Positions 8,745 to 14,438 of a stretch of DNA of 18,324 nt are shown here, piece by piece (positions within the stretch are counted from its first letter, which is position 1; the number at the start of each line of letters is the position of its first letter). Both the position numbers and the translations under genes were made by a program. The DNA is taken from NCBI GenBank assembly GCA_023462275.1, contig JAEWYD010000092.1, positions 1-18,324 on the forward strand, in the 5' to 3' direction. The notes under the pieces are model-generated. The model was not told the DNA's origin and ran no database searches. It saw only the letters and a program-made list of their open reading frames with translations. The stretch is from Actinomycetes bacterium. Lineage in GTDB: Bacteria; Actinomycetota; Actinomycetes; Actinomycetales; Cellulomonadaceae.

Positions 8745-9556
8745 ACGTCACCCCGGACGCCGCGGGCGAGCTCGCCCACGGCCTGGGCCAGACCAGCGAG
8801 CCCGGCGCTCGGCGTCTGGGCGTCGAGGAGCGGGCGTACGAACGCACTCCCGACGATGACGCCGTCGGCGTAGGCGGCGACCTCGGCCGCCTGTGCGGCC
8901 GTGCTCACCCCGAGACCGACGCAGACGCGGTCGGCGCCGGCGCGCCGGGTGTCGGCCACGAGCCGTTCCGCGTGCGAGCCCACCGAGGCCCGGGTGCCCG
9001 TCACGCCCATCGTGGACGCGGCGTAGACGAACCCGCGCGACGCGCGCGCGGTGAGGGCGAGGCGCTCGGTCGGCGAGCTCGGCGCCACGAGGAACACCCG
9101 GTCGAGTCCGTGGGCGTCGGACGCGGCGATCCACTCCCCCGCCTCGTCGGGGATGAGGTCCGGGGTGATGAGGCCGGCGCCCCCGGCCGCGGCCAGGTCC
9201 CGCGCGAACGCCTCGACGCCGTACCGCACCACGGGGTTCCAGTACGTCATGACGAGGATCGGGACGCCGGTGCCGGCCAGGGCCTCCACGGTCCGCAGCG
9301 TGTCCGCGACGCGGACGCCGCCGGCGAGGGCGCGCTCGACCGCGTGCTGGATGACGGGCCCGTCCATCACGGGGTCCGAGTAGGGCAGCCCGAGCTCGAC
9401 GACGTCGACGCCGGCGTCGACCATCGTGCGGACGGCCGTGACCGAGGTCGCCACGTCGGGGAAGCCGACGGGCAGGTAGCCGACGAGCGCGCTGCGCCCC
9501 TCGGCCCGGACGGCGTCCAGGCGGTCGGCGGTGCGGCTCGCCACGGTCGCGGTCAT
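8741..9556 (-). CDS. trpA: Tryptophan synthase alpha chain
   Basis: 271-aa TIM-barrel subunit that cleaves indole-3-glycerol phosphate to indole and glyceraldehyde 3-phosphate; indole is channelled to TrpB. The catalytic acid pair is present as E54 and D65 in ELGLPYSDPVMDG, with the same 11-residue spacing as E49/D60 of the enteric enzyme. Phosphate-binding glycines occur in the C-terminal half (GLGVSTAAQA, DGVIVGSAFV). ATG at 9556 overlaps the trpB stop as ATGA, and its stop overlaps the lgt start. An in-frame extension up to 10069 lies inside trpB and is not real. Length and motifs are standard. Confidence 0.97.
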   Translation of the reverse strand: MTATVASRTADRLDAVRAEGRSALVGYLPVGFPDVATSVTAVRTMVDAGVDVVELGLPYSDPVMDGPVIQHAVERALAGGVRVADTLRTVEALAGTGVPILVMTYWNPVVRYGVEAFARDLAAAGGAGLITPDLIPDEAGEWIAASDAHGLDRVFLVAPSSPTERLALTARASRGFVYAASTMGVTGTRASVGSHAERLVADTRRAGADRVCVGLGVSTAAQAAEVAAYADGVIVGSAFVRPLLDAQTPSAGLAGLAQAVGELARGVRGDV

Positions 9557-10788
9557 CGGGCTTCCTCGTCCAGGAGGTGGAACCAGGCGGCGGCGGTCTC
9601 CATGTCCTTGTCGCCACGCCCGGAGAGGTTCACGAGGATCGTCGGCGCGTCGCCCGCGGCGGCCGCCTCCTGGCCGAGCTGCATCGCACCCGCCAGCGCG
9701 TGCGCCGACTCGATCGCCGGGATGATGCCCTCCGTCCGGCTGAGCAGCAGCAAGGCGTCCATCGCCTGCGCGTCCGTGATCGGCCGGTACTCCGCGCGTC
9801 CGATCGAGGCGAGCCACGAGTGCTCCGGGCCGACGCCGGGGTAGTCCAGCCCGGCGGAGATGGAGTGGCTCTCCAGCGTCTGACCGTCGGCGTCCTGGAG
9901 CAGGAAGGACCGCGCGCCGTGCAGGACGCCGGGGGCGCCGCCGCTGATCGTGGCCGCGTGCCGGCCGGTCTCGACGCCCTCGCCACCGGCCTCGAGGCCG
10001 ACGAGGCGGACGGGGTCGTCGAGGAACGCGTGGAAGATGCCCATCGCGTTGGAGCCGCCGCCGACGCACGCCGCGACGACGTCGGGCAGCCGGCCGGTCA
10101 GCTCGAGCACCTGCTCGCGCGCCTCCACCCCGATGATCCGCTGGAAGTCGCGCACCATCGCCGGGAACGGGTGCGGGCCCGCGACGGTCCCGAACACGTA
10201 GTTCGTGGTCTCGACGTTCGTCACCCAGTCGCGCAGCGCCTCGTTGATGGCGTCCTTGAGCGTGCGCGAACCGGCACGGACGGGGACGACCTCGGCGCCC
10301 AGGAGGCGCATCCGCGCCACGTTGAGCGCCTGGCGGCGGGTGTCCTCCTCACCCATGTAGATCACGCACTCGAGGTCGAAGAGGGCCGCGGCCGTCGCCG
10401 TGGCGACGCCGTGCTGGCCCGCCCCGGTCTCGGCGATGACCCGCGACTTGCCGATCCGCTTCGTGAGCAGGGCCTGGCCGAGCACGTTGTTGATCTTGTG
10501 CGACCCGGTGTGGTTGAGGTCCTCGCGCTTGAGGATCACCCGCGCGTCCCCGCAGTGGCGCGCGAACCGCGGCACCTCGGTGATGATGCTGGGCCGGCCC
10601 GTGTACGTGCGGTGCAGGCGGGTCAGTTCGGCGGCGAACTCCGGATCGTGCCGCGACTTCTCCCACGCGGCCTCGAGATCGTCCAGCGCCGAGACCAGCG
10701 CCTCCGGCATGTACCGACCGCCGAAGTCGCCGAAGTACGGCCCCTCCCCGGCGGCGTCGAGCAGGGGGTGCGAACCGGCGTCGGTCAC
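9553..10788 (-). CDS. trpB: Tryptophan synthase beta chain
   Basis: 411-aa PLP-dependent subunit that condenses indole with serine to give tryptophan. The PLP-binding lysine is K98 in HTGSHKINN. The catalytic loop AETGAGQHG follows near residue 120 and the phosphate-binding GGGSNAMG near 240. N-terminal GPYFGDFGGRYMPEAL is typical of the TrpB1 type that pairs with TrpA. GTG start at 10788 overlaps the trpC stop (GTGA); an in-frame extension upstream lies inside trpC and carries no family sequence. Part of the coupled trpC-trpB-trpA-lgt block. Confidence 0.98.
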   Translation of the reverse strand: MTDAGSHPLLDAAGEGPYFGDFGGRYMPEALVSALDDLEAAWEKSRHDPEFAAELTRLHRTYTGRPSIITEVPRFARHCGDARVILKREDLNHTGSHKINNVLGQALLTKRIGKSRVIAETGAGQHGVATATAAALFDLECVIYMGEEDTRRQALNVARMRLLGAEVVPVRAGSRTLKDAINEALRDWVTNVETTNYVFGTVAGPHPFPAMVRDFQRIIGVEAREQVLELTGRLPDVVAACVGGGSNAMGIFHAFLDDPVRLVGLEAGGEGVETGRHAATISGGAPGVLHGARSFLLQDADGQTLESHSISAGLDYPGVGPEHSWLASIGRAEYRPITDAQAMDALLLLSRTEGIIPAIESAHALAGAMQLGQEAAAAGDAPTILVNLSGRGDKDMETAAAWFHLLDEEAR

Positions 10789-11597
10789 TGGCGCACCGCC
10801 CGCAGCGAGGGGTGCGCTCCGGCCGCGACGAGGTCGGCCACGGCGTGCCGCGGGTTGCCCCCGGTTACCAGGCTCTCGCCCACGAGGACCGCGTCGGCGC
10901 CGGAGCGCGCGTAGTCCATGACGTCGTGGGGCCCGCGGACGCCCGACTCCGCGATCCGCACGACGCCCGTCGGGATCACCGGCGCCAGGCGCGCGAACGT
11001 CGTCCGGTCGACGTCGAGGGTCTTCAAGTTCCGGGAGTTGACCCCGACGCAGCGCGCCCCCGCGTCGACGGCCCGCGAGACCTCGTCGACGTCGTGCACC
11101 TCGACCAGGGCGGTCATGCCGAGGGAGTGCACCCGCTCCACGAGCGACGTCAGCACGGTCTGCTCGAGGGCGGCGACGATCAGCAGCACCAGGTCGGCGC
11201 CGTGCGCGCGCGCCTCCCAGACCTGGTACGGGGTGACGATGAAGTCCTTGCGCAGCACGGGGACGTCCACCGCCGCCCGGACGGCGTCGAGATCGGCAAG
11301 GCTGCCGTTGAACCGCCGGCGCTCGGTGAGCACGGAGATCGCCAGCGCACCGCCGGCCTCGTACTCGGCGGCGAGCCCGGCCGGGTCCTCGATCTCGGCC
11401 AGGGCTCCCTTGCTCGGGCTGGACCGCTTCACCTCGGCGATCACGCCCACCGCGGCCTCGTCGTGCAGCCGCGAGAGGCACTCCTTGGCGCCCGGGACGC
11501 GCGCCGCGCGCTCCTTGAGCGCCGCCAGCGGGACGGCCGCCTCACGCTCCGCCAGGTCCTGGCGCACCCCAGCGACGATGTCCTCCAGGACCGACAT
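10785..11597 (-). CDS. trpC: Indole-3-glycerol phosphate synthase
   Basis: 270-aa single-domain TIM-barrel enzyme that converts carboxyphenylaminodeoxyribulose phosphate to indole-3-glycerol phosphate, the step before TrpAB. Motifs: VIAEVKRSSPSKG (52-64, with E55 and K57), RKDFIVTPYQVWEA near 118, GVNSRNLKTLDVD near 183 and the phosphate site ESGVRG near 213. There is no TrpF fusion, unlike the enteric bifunctional protein. ATG start with GGAGGT six bases upstream. It is first gene of a coupled block with trpB, trpA and lgt, and 151 bp separate it from the DUF2752 gene. It may therefore have its own promoter, though none is clear. Confidence 0.97.
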   Translation of the reverse strand: MSVLEDIVAGVRQDLAEREAAVPLAALKERAARVPGAKECLSRLHDEAAVGVIAEVKRSSPSKGALAEIEDPAGLAAEYEAGGALAISVLTERRRFNGSLADLDAVRAAVDVPVLRKDFIVTPYQVWEARAHGADLVLLIVAALEQTVLTSLVERVHSLGMTALVEVHDVDEVSRAVDAGARCVGVNSRNLKTLDVDRTTFARLAPVIPTGVVRIAESGVRGPHDVMDYARSGADAVLVGESLVTGGNPRHAVADLVAAGAHPSLRAVRQ

Positions 11598-11603
11598 GGC
11601 GAC

Positions 11604-11609
11604 ACCTCC
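11604..11609 (-). promoter_or_regulatory. Strong ribosome binding site of trpC
   Basis: GGAGGT six bases before the trpC ATG; it sets the start of the trpCBA-lgt block. Confidence 0.75.
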
Positions 11610-11655
11610 CGTTCCCGCCCGCCCCCAGCGAGCTTGTCCCCATGGTAGGGGGCCT

Positions 11656-11669
11656 CGGGGCGTGCCCCG
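11656..11669 (-). other. Small hairpin in the trpC leader
   Basis: Five-bp GC stem (11656-11660 with 11665-11669) and a four-base loop, about 60 nt before the trpC start. With the stem-loop at 11690-11706 it gives two successive hairpins upstream of trpC. I found no Trp-rich leader peptide, so attenuation is not supported. Confidence 0.25.
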
Positions 11670-11689
11670 TCCGCGCCCACCAGCTGGGA

Positions 11690-11706
11690 CCGCCCCGACG
11701 GGGTGG
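11690..11706 (-). terminator. Stem-loop between the DUF2752 gene and trpC
   Basis: CCGCCCC (11690-11696) pairs with GGGGTGG (11700-11706), including one G-T pair, around a three-base loop, about 43 nt past the DUF2752 stop. There is no T-tract. It could end the small-gene run or be chance in very GC-rich DNA. Confidence 0.3.
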
Positions 11707-11748
11707 CCGGTCAGGGCCGCCGACGTCGACCGCGGGCGTCAGCGGGGC

Positions 11749-12204
11749 TCAGGGCGCCAGGGCCGGCGCGAGCGCCGGCACGTTGCGCAGCACCATGAAG
11801 GTCACCAGGACGACCGCCAGCGCGACCGAGCCGACCACACCCGTCGTCGGCGACGGGCGACCACGCCAGCTCCGCGCCGCCCACCGGGCCCAGAGCAGGA
11901 CCACAACCGGGACCGCGAGGACCACGAGCGGGTTCATCGCCCACGCCCCGGCCAGGTCGAGGTGCGCCAGGTCGTGGACGGCGCGCAGGCCACCGCAGCC
12001 CGGGCACCACAGGCCCGTCAGCGCCCGGATGGGGCAGTACCCGTAGGCACCGGGCTCGTACGGGCTCCGCACCGCCACCAGCGCCGTGGCCGCAGCGGTG
12101 ACCCCCACCGCCACCAGGGGCGCGCGGAGCCTGCGGGCGCGATCGGTGCCCGCCGCGGAGCCTGCGGGCACCGATCGGCGTCCGACGAGCGCGTCTGCCG
12201 CCAC
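11749..12204 (-). CDS. DUF2752 family membrane protein
   Basis: 151-aa small membrane protein with the DUF2752 hallmark: a first membrane segment (about 30-45), then YGYCPIRALTGLWCPGCGGLRA with C57, C67 and C70, then N91-containing and C-terminal hydrophobic segments (about 92-106 and 122-138). The CPxCG pair looks like a metal or redox site, but the function is unknown. The GTG start lies one base after the stop of the preceding DUF4190-like gene, without a clear Shine-Dalgarno, so coupling is likely. The first 25 or so codons are covered by a palindrome and direct repeat and carry no conserved sequence. Another GTG at 12171 could be the real start; a third at 12114 seems too short for the first membrane segment. 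Confidence 0.85.
   Translation of the reverse strand: MAADALVGRRSVPAGSAAGTDRARRLRAPLVAVGVTAAATALVAVRSPYEPGAYGYCPIRALTGLWCPGCGGLRAVHDLAHLDLAGAWAMNPLVVLAVPVVVLLWARWAARSWRGRPSPTTGVVGSVALAVVLVTFMVLRNVPALAPALAP
12123..12169. repeat. 16-bp direct repeat, 31-bp period
   Basis: cgcggagcctgcgggc occurs exactly at 12123-12138 and again at 12154-12169. The period is not a multiple of three, so the copies are read in different frames of the DUF2752 gene and cannot reflect a protein repeat. The second copy spans the loop and part of one arm of the palindrome at 12140-12177. Confidence 0.9.
12140..12177. repeat. Perfect 14-bp inverted repeat at the 5' end of the DUF2752 gene
   Basis: cgatcggtgcccgc (12140-12153) and its exact complement gcgggcaccgatcg (12164-12177) flank a 10-nt loop. 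It lies inside the unconserved first codons of the DUF2752 gene and 29 bp past the stop of the upstream gene. It might be a terminator, a REP-like dispersed element or a protein-binding site. Confidence 0.85.
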
Positions 12205-12205
12205 G

Positions 12206-12664
12206 TCAGCCGACGTTCGCCCAGTCGTAGGTCAGGACGCCGGTGAACCGGAGCACCAGGGAGACGGCCCACAGGGCGACCGCGACGATGCCCAGGATGT
12301 ACCCGGCGCGGCCCATGCCACCGTTGGTGGCCTCGCCGCGGGCGGCGGCCTCCTGCGACTGCTTGCCGAGGATGATGGCGACGATGCCCGCCACGCCGCA
12401 GCACAGGCCGAGGATGCCGCAGACCAGGGCCCACGTGCCGAGGTTGTTCTTCGCCGTGCTGGGGGCGAACCCGTAGCCGGGGTACTGGCCGTACGCCGGC
12501 TGCTGGCCGTAGGGCTGCTGGCCGTAGGGCGGCTGCTGGCCGTACGCCGGCGGCTGGCCGTACGCCGGCGGCTGGCCGTAGGGCGGCTGCTGGCCGTACT
12601 GGCCGCCCTGGTCGGGCTGCCCGTACGGGTTCTGGTCGCCGGAGTAGGGCGGCGGCGTGCTCAT
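12206..12664 (-). CDS. DUF4190-like membrane protein with Tyr/Gln/Pro-rich N-terminus (copy 1)
   Basis: 152-aa protein. Residues 1-70 are low complexity with repeated PPYGQ/PAYGQ units and no Lys; the C-terminal half has two hydrophobic segments (about 76-99 and 117-139) separated by a basic hinge, KQSQEAAARGEATNGGMG. This layout resembles the DUF4190 family; CD225/dispanin-like proteins are an alternative. Function is unknown. Proteins of this build usually sit in the membrane with the disordered part exposed. ATG at 12664 follows GAGGAG at a good distance; an in-frame GTG upstream at 12733 would add 23 unsupported residues. It is paralogous to the next gene upstream (12800-13345), and its stop is one base from the DUF2752 start. 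Confidence 0.85.
   Translation of the reverse strand: MSTPPPYSGDQNPYGQPDQGGQYGQQPPYGQPPAYGQPPAYGQQPPYGQQPYGQQPAYGQYPGYGFAPSTAKNNLGTWALVCGILGLCCGVAGIVAIILGKQSQEAAARGEATNGGMGRAGYILGIVAVALWAVSLVLRFTGVLTYDWANVG
12486..12625 (-). repeat. Coding tandem repeats (PAYGQ/PPYGQ)
   Basis: Imperfect 15- and 18-bp units encode YGQ-centred repeats. An 18-bp unit containing tggccgtacgccggcggc is repeated exactly back to back around 12537-12572. Such arrays can change length by slippage in units that keep the frame. Confidence 0.8.
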
Positions 12665-12722
12665 CGCATGACTCCTCGGTGGGGGACGATCGCGACCTCG
12701 TTCATGTGACGTCGCGCTGGGA

Positions 12723-12745
12723 CGGGCGCCCACGGTTGGCGCCCG
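12723..12745 (-). terminator. Stem-loop between the two DUF4190-like genes
   Basis: Perfect 8-bp arms CGGGCGCC (12723-12730) and GGCGCCCG (12738-12745) with a 7-nt loop, 55 nt past the stop of the upstream copy. No T-tract. It probably ends or attenuates transcription of the 12800-13345 gene, or stabilises its 3' end. Confidence 0.45.
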
Positions 12746-12799
12746 GGAAGGGTGGCCGGAGGCGGCACCGCGGGTGACCGCGCGAGCCCCGGCCTCAGG

Positions 12800-13345
12800 T
12801 CAGCTGCCGAGGTGCCACTCGAAGCTGGAGCCGTCGCTGGTGGTCTCCAGCGTCCCGTTGGCCAGCAGCAGGACGATCACGACGACGGCGATGACCGACA
12901 GGATCGTGATGACCCAGCCGAGCACCAGGCCCGCCGTGCCCATGCCACCGTTCGTGGCGCGGCCCTCCGCGGCGGCCTTGCGCGACTTGGTCCCGAGGAC
13001 GATGGCCGGGATGCCGGCGAGGAAGCCGAGGCTGCAGACCCAGCCGGCGATGCCGAGCACGAGCGCCCAGACGCCGAGGCCGTTCTGCGAGGTGTCCGGG
13101 ACGCCGTACCCGGCCTGCCAGCCCTGCTGCGGGTAGCCGGGCTGCGGGTACGACGGCGCCGGGTACCCGGCCTGCGGGGCGCCCGGCTGCGGGTACGACG
13201 GCGGCGGGTACCCGGGCTGGCCGGAACCCGGCTGCGGGTACGAGGGCTGCGGGTAGGCCGGCGGCCCCGCCGGCTGCTCGGCCCCGGGCGGCTGGACGCC
13301 GTAGGGGTTCTCGTCACCCGGTGTGCCGGACGTCGGCGTGGTCAT
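12800..13345 (-). CDS. DUF4190-like membrane protein with Pro/Tyr-rich N-terminus (copy 2)
   Basis: 181-aa protein. Residues 1-85 are disordered, with PSYPQPG and GYP units. Then come GLGVWALVLGIAGWVCSLGF, GIPAIVLGTKSRKAAAEG, the motif ATNGGMG and a second hydrophobic segment, AGLVLGWVITILSVIAVVVI. The tail after the second segment is about 23 residues and polar. The C-terminal half aligns closely with copy 1 (shared LG.WALV.GI, IVLG.KS..AA.G.ATNGGMG.AG..LG), so the two arose by duplication, while the N-terminal repeats have diverged. ATG start with AAGGAG just upstream. It is separated from its neighbours by stem-loops on both sides. Function unknown. Confidence 0.87.
   Translation of the reverse strand: MTTPTSGTPGDENPYGVQPPGAEQPAGPPAYPQPSYPQPGSGQPGYPPPSYPQPGAPQAGYPAPSYPQPGYPQQGWQAGYGVPDTSQNGLGVWALVLGIAGWVCSLGFLAGIPAIVLGTKSRKAAAEGRATNGGMGTAGLVLGWVITILSVIAVVVIVLLLANGTLETTSDGSSFEWHLGS
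13111..13260 (-). repeat. Coding repeats (PSYPQPG/GYP)
   Basis: Imperfect units around ggctgcgggtacgacgg encode PSYPQPG three times, with GYP spacers, in the N-terminal half of the second DUF4190-like protein. Confidence 0.75.
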
Positions 13346-13363
13346 GGGGCTCCTTCGCTACCT

Positions 13364-13382
13364 CGGCGCCGGGCCGGCGCCG
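13364..13382 (-). other. Stem-loop in the leader of DUF4190-like copy 2
   Basis: Perfect 7-bp arms CGGCGCC (13364-13370) and GGCGCCG (13376-13382) with a 5-nt loop, ending about 9 nt upstream of the AAGGAG ribosome site. It may be part of the upstream terminator or a 5' leader structure. Confidence 0.4.
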
Positions 13383-13391
13383 TCGGACCCA

Positions 13392-13429
13392 GCGTGGCAG
13401 CCGTACCCGGGTGCGGGGAAGCGCCACGC
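13392..13429 (-). terminator. Stem-loop after the HGxxPAAW-like gene
   Basis: GCGTGGC (13392-13398) pairs with GCCACGC (13423-13429) around a 24-nt loop that itself contains CCCGGG. It lies 33 nt past the stop at 13462 and adjoins a second hairpin at 13364-13382. No T-tract. Confidence 0.35.
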
Positions 13430-13461
13430 CGCCCGGGATGACCTCGGACGTCCCCTTCGGG

Positions 13462-13764
13462 TCAGCCCCGCGCCGCCACGTCCGAGCCCGAGGCGGCACT
13501 CCCCCGGGCGGGACCGGAGGGTGACGGCTGGCCGAGGCCCATGGCGCGGAGCACGCGGCCGGCGACGACGCCCAGGACGCAGACCACCAGCCCGGCCCAG
13601 AACAACGGCGCCGCGGTCGCGAGCACGCCGGCCGAGGCGACGACAGCTCCGACCATCACGACGGACACGGTGACCCAGGCGGCCACCGTGTGGCCGTGGT
13701 TCGTCGGGGGCGCGGCCTCGGGGAGGCGCGCTTCCTCCGCGCGGTCGTGCGGCTGCTCCGCCAT
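13462..13764 (-). CDS. HGxxPAAW-like small membrane protein
   Basis: 100-aa protein with a charged N-terminus, the motif NHGHTVAAW (about 22-30), two hydrophobic segments (about 30-46 and 52-68) and a polar Ser/Gly-rich tail. It matches the actinobacterial HGxxPAAW family in length, layout and motif, with Val in place of the usual Pro. These proteins are commonly encoded beside trpE and the Trp-associated membrane protein, as here; their function is unknown. ATG at 13764 is preferred to GTG at 13770 because AGAGGT lies eight bases before the ATG but only two before the GTG. Confidence 0.8.
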   Translation of the reverse strand: MAEQPHDRAEEARLPEAAPPTNHGHTVAAWVTVSVVMVGAVVASAGVLATAAPLFWAGLVVCVLGVVAGRVLRAMGLGQPSPSGPARGSAASGSDVAARG

Positions 13765-13772
13765 ACCCACCT

Positions 13773-13778
13773 ACCTCT
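13773..13778 (-). promoter_or_regulatory. Ribosome binding site deciding the HGxxPAAW-like start
   Basis: AGAGGT eight bases before ATG 13764 and too close to GTG 13770 to serve it. Confidence 0.6.
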
Positions 13779-13802
13779 CGTGACGTACGGCGAACGATAG
13801 CG

Positions 13803-13815
13803 AACCCCGCGGGTT
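13803..13815 (-). other. Short hairpin at the end of the Trp-associated membrane gene
   Basis: AACCC (13803-13807) pairs with GGGTT (13811-13815) across a 3-nt loop and overlaps the TAA stop of the upstream gene. It also abuts a direct repeat GCGAAC at 13790-13795 and 13800-13805. Weak; function unclear. Confidence 0.25.
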
Positions 13816-14438
13816 TACGACGGCCCGGACCGGTGATCGACGCCGCCGTCGAGGTCGGGTGCGTCGTCGGGTGCGTCGAGCGCGGCCGTCGGGTCCTCGC
13901 CTCGGCTCAGGGCGGTCCAGTCGTCGGCCGGGCTCGCCGCCACCGCGGACGGCGCCTCGTGCCGGTGCCCGACCGGCCACCGCCGCGATCCGGCCGCTGC
14001 GAGCACACCCAGCAGGACGGTCGCCACGGCGAGCACGACGACCAGCCAGAGGAAGGGCGTCAGGCCGACGTCCGAGGTGCGCGCGCCGACGCCCACCGAC
14101 CGGAGCGCCCCGTCCCGGGCCACGACGTCGGGAGCGCGCGCCACCGCCAGGGCGCCGGTCAGCGCCAGGCATCCCCCGGCCGCCGCCACCACCGACGCCA
14201 CCGCGGAGGTGACGCGCCGGGCGAGCGCGAGGAGCAGCCCGGTGGCCAGCACGACGAGGCCCGCGGCGGAGACCACGGGCGCGGCGTCCGACCCCGGGAC
14301 GGTGACGTCGACCTCCGCGAGGGCCGTCCACGTCCGGGCGGTGACCCACGTCGCACGGCCAGCGCCCAGCAGCCCGACCCCCAGCAGCAGCAGACCCGTC
14401 ACCGCGGTCCGGCGCGACGGCAGCCCGCGGCCCGTCAT
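13815..14438 (-). CDS. Trp biosynthesis-associated membrane protein
   Basis: 207-aa protein with four predicted membrane segments (about 12-28, 54-74, 80-103, 128-150) and an acidic cytosolic-looking tail containing DDWTALSRGEDPTA. It matches the TIGR02234-type protein found between trpE and trpC in many actinomycetes; M. tuberculosis has one in the same place. Its role is unknown, though linkage to trp genes is conserved. ATG at 14438 overlaps the trpE stop as ATGA, so translation is coupled to trpE. In-frame extension upstream would run through trpE and is not real. It ends in TAA, the only gene in the window to do so. Confidence 0.9.
   Translation of the reverse strand: MTGRGLPSRRTAVTGLLLLGVGLLGAGRATWVTARTWTALAEVDVTVPGSDAAPVVSAAGLVVLATGLLLALARRVTSAVASVVAAAGGCLALTGALAVARAPDVVARDGALRSVGVGARTSDVGLTPFLWLVVVLAVATVLLGVLAAAGSRRWPVGHRHEAPSAVAASPADDWTALSRGEDPTAALDAPDDAPDLDGGVDHRSGPS

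Noticed and set aside
11598..11748. Possible trp attenuator with leader peptide before trpC
   Set aside because: The short frames there lack clustered Trp codons and no antiterminator pairing was evident.
12480..13270. Repeat-rich stretches as a CRISPR array
   Set aside because: The units are short, contiguous, in frame and encode Tyr/Pro/Gln repeats; there are no unique spacers.
13790..13805. Direct repeat GCGAAC with 10-bp period as an operator
   Set aside because: Only six bases each in a 50-bp gap, with no matching promoter; too weak to call a regulator site.
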